Positions 62,591-64,000 of a stretch of DNA of 64,000 bases are shown piece after piece. The stretch spans positions 62,001 to 126,000 of the forward strand of contig DUNN01000012.1 of the NCBI GenBank assembly GCA_012839345.1, written 5' to 3'. The notes under the pieces were generated by a model, which did no database searches, was not told where the DNA came from, and worked only from the letters and a program-made list of their open reading frames with translations. The DNA comes from Clostridiales bacterium. GTDB taxonomy: Bacteria > Bacillota > Clostridia > Oscillospirales > Acutalibacteraceae. The position numbers and the translations under genes are program-made. Position 1 is the first letter of the stretch. The number at the start of each line of letters is the position of its first letter.

Positions 62591-62619
62591 AAAAACAACC
62601 CGTGAAGATTCACGGGCTG
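62591..62619 (-). terminator. Terminator of proC
   Basis: On the minus strand CAGCCCGTGAA and TTCACGGGTTG (with one G-T pair) form a stem followed by TTTTTC, shortly after the proC stop. Confidence 0.8.
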
Positions 62620-62641
62620 TCTTTCTGTACCCCATATGGGC

Positions 62642-63436
62642 TCACATGGATTTTGCCTTGTGTGTGCAGGCTTTCATCGCTTCGATCACGCTGCTGCGGA
62701 AGCCTTTCGCTTCCAGTACGCGCACTGCCTCAATCGTGGTACCCCCGGGGGAACAGACCATATCCTTCAGCTCACCCGGATGTTTTCCGGATTCCAACAC
62801 CATCTTCGCGCTTCCCAGCACGGCCTGCGCCGCGAACTCATATGCCTGCTTCCGGGGCATTCCGTCCGCCACAGCGGCATCGGCCATGGCTTCGATGAAT
62901 AAGAAAACATACGCCGGGGAACTGCCGCTTACCGAAACCACCACATCCATCAGGTGCTCCGGAATCACCTCGGTGCGGCCAAACCCGCGCAGAAGCCGGC
63001 AGACTTCCTCCAGTTCCTTAGCGGTAACGGATTCGTTAGCGCAAACCGCAGTAATGCCTTCCCCCACCAAGGCTGGAGTGTTCGGCATGGTGCGCACCAG
63101 TTTGACCGGTTTGCCAAACGTTTCCGTAAGCCAGTTCAGCGTTTTGCCTGGCGCAATGGTAACGATGACCTGCTCCGGCCGCACCGTTTCCGCCACTTCG
63201 CGAATAACGGTTTCATAAACCTGCGGCTTTACGGCAAGAACTACAATTTCCGCCTGCCGAACCACTTCCCGGTTATCCTGCGCAGTCTTTATGCCAAGCT
63301 CCCGCTGTGCGCGTTCCAGCGGGGCACGACCCAAATTGGATGCAATAATTTCCTCCGCGCTAAGAACCTGATTTTTTATGATGCCGCCCATCATGGCGCA
63401 CGCCATGTTGCCGCATCCGATAAACCCCAGTTTCAT
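62642..63436 (-). CDS. proC: Pyrroline-5-carboxylate reductase
   Basis: This 264-residue enzyme performs the last step of proline synthesis using NAD(P)H. The Rossmann motif is 'LGFIGCGNMACAMMGG', followed by 'IVVLAVKPQVYETVI', 'RTMPNTPALVGEGITAVCAN' and the C-terminal 'DMVCSPGGTTIEAVRVLEAK'. AAAGGAG lies about 11 bases before the ATG at 63436; the frame upstream to 63607 is not family-like. proB and proA are not in the window. Confidence 0.95.
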   Translation of the reverse strand: MKLGFIGCGNMACAMMGGIIKNQVLSAEEIIASNLGRAPLERAQRELGIKTAQDNREVVRQAEIVVLAVKPQVYETVIREVAETVRPEQVIVTIAPGKTLNWLTETFGKPVKLVRTMPNTPALVGEGITAVCANESVTAKELEEVCRLLRGFGRTEVIPEHLMDVVVSVSGSSPAYVFLFIEAMADAAVADGMPRKQAYEFAAQAVLGSAKMVLESGKHPGELKDMVCSPGGTTIEAVRVLEAKGFRSSVIEAMKACTHKAKSM

Positions 63437-63590
63437 GCTGTGTATGCTCCTTTGTTTCCGGTCGTCCACGGACGAACACAGGACGGCGGGATAGATTGAT
63501 AAGAAATGCCATTGTGGTAACCATATGATAACTGACCGAGAGCAATCTGTCAATGTAATGCGCGAAAGTATGGAGTCATAAAAGTTCTCG

Positions 63591-63620
63591 TTGACAATAA
63601 AATGCAATCGTGCTATATTT
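63591..63620 (+). promoter_or_regulatory. Promoter of the MarR-family gene
   Basis: TTGACA (63591-63596) and TATATT (63615-63620) have an 18-base spacer. The likely start of transcription lies inside the palindrome at 63624-63635. Confidence 0.7.
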
Positions 63621-63623
63621 GTT

Positions 63624-63635
63624 TAGAATTCTAAC
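63624..63635. promoter_or_regulatory. Putative operator palindrome
   Basis: TTAGAATTCTAA is a perfect 12-base palindrome just after the -10 box of the MarR-type gene. MarR dimers bind such inverted repeats, and this position would block transcription, so autorepression is likely. Confidence 0.5.
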
Positions 63636-63686
63636 TTTTCTATATCTAAGTATTTTCAATTTTCACGGAAAGGCGGTGTCCCGTTT

Positions 63687-64000
63687 GTGAAAAACAAAAG
63701 CGAAGATTTGACTTCCTTTAAAGACAGCAACTCGTTCCTTCTGGCGGGAATTGCCCACCACCTGGCACTATACCGGAACCGGCTGTACGAACCGCATGGA
63801 ATCACGGGAAAACAGGCTGCCATTCTCACTTTCTTGTGCTTCAACAAAGGGAAAGAAATCACACAGCACGATATTGAGGAGGAATTCAACCTTCGCCCAT
63901 CCACCATCAATAGTGCGCTAAACTACCTGGAAGCAGGCGGATTTATTTTAAGAACCACCAGCAAAACGGATGCAAGGGCCAAAATCGTTACCGAAACACA
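63687..64000 (+). CDS. MarR family transcriptional regulator (partial, 3' end beyond window)
   Basis: The first 104 codons are present, starting at GTG 63687. The winged helix-turn-helix is visible: 'HGITGKQAAILTFLCFNKGK', the recognition helix region 'NLRPSTINSALNYLEAGGFI', and the wing 'RTTSKTDARAKIV'. Family members repress efflux, stress or metabolic genes and often their own. The target genes would be downstream, outside the window. An AAAGG element lies rather far upstream (about 13 bases). Confidence 0.85.
   Translation, partial: MKNKSEDLTSFKDSNSFLLAGIAHHLALYRNRLYEPHGITGKQAAILTFLCFNKGKEITQHDIEEEFNLRPSTINSALNYLEAGGFILRTTSKTDARAKIVTET

Noticed and set aside
1-64000. tRNA or rRNA genes, CRISPR arrays, insertion sequences or phage genes
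   Set aside because: No regularly spaced repeats, transposase-like frames or cloverleaf sequences were noticed; a tRNAscan or ISfinder run would settle it.

Overview
The window looks like a chromosomal segment of a low-to-mid GC, Gram-positive anaerobe of the class Clostridia, most likely in the Ruminococcaceae/Oscillospiraceae. That placement is inferred from gene content and order: the S10-spc-alpha operon with a small KOW protein between map and infA, a 6S RNA next to a DUF1292 gene, a SpoVB-type flippase, an orphan sodium-pump decarboxylase beta/gamma pair, archaeal-type ProS, and a beta-type DAHP synthase with an N-terminal regulatory domain. I saw no rRNA, tRNA, insertion sequence, prophage or CRISPR array; the segment reads as core housekeeping DNA.

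Layout. 1-1172: a 6S RNA and a DUF1292 gene on the minus strand, then a promoter-to-terminator unit with no credible ORF that may encode a structured RNA of about 470 nt. 1.3-8 kb: trxB, a MATE exporter, small minus-strand genes (hypothetical, GNAT, ComFB-like, DUF378), a double-domain class II aldolase protein and a DegV protein. 8-14 kb, minus strand: pyrC-pyrF-pyrK-pyrD followed by a histidine phosphatase and ruvX; upstream lies a YdcF protein. 14.4-16.7 kb: serC-serA. 16.8-20 kb, minus strand: nagA and a secreted repeat protein. 20.3-36.1 kb, minus strand: the complete S10-spc-alpha ribosomal super-operon from rpsJ to rplQ, including secY, adk, map, infA and rpoA, behind a long leader with two terminator-like hairpins. 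36-41 kb, minus strand: a lipoprotein, a small membrane-anchored protein, proS, oadG-like/oadB and acpP.

41.4-51.3 kb is devoted to aromatic amino acids. An aroE-aroK fusion gene stands alone. After a PAS-PAS-GGDEF cyclase on the opposite strand comes the operon aroF-tyrA-aroB-aroA-aroC-pheA. With the fusion enzyme these genes supply every step from erythrose-4-phosphate plus PEP to chorismate except 3-dehydroquinate dehydratase (aroD/aroQ), and then lead on to prephenate, phenylpyruvate and hydroxyphenylpyruvate. Ahead of aroF is a 36-codon ORF, too short for ordinary gene calling, with a good ribosome binding site and ten Phe/Tyr/Trp codons. It is followed by a perfect intrinsic terminator. 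This looks like a ribosome-mediated attenuator, a mechanism considered uncommon in Firmicutes, and is the most interesting element in the window.

51.4-64 kb: a VOC protein with a cysteine-rich tail, prmA, a SpoVB-like flippase and a CmpB-family membrane protein. Then comes a T-box controlled branched-chain operon ilvB-ilvN-ilvA-ridA, in which RidA can clear the reactive enamine released by IlvA. DUF2087, recQ and proC follow, and the 5' part of a MarR regulator with a palindrome at its own promoter runs off the window end.
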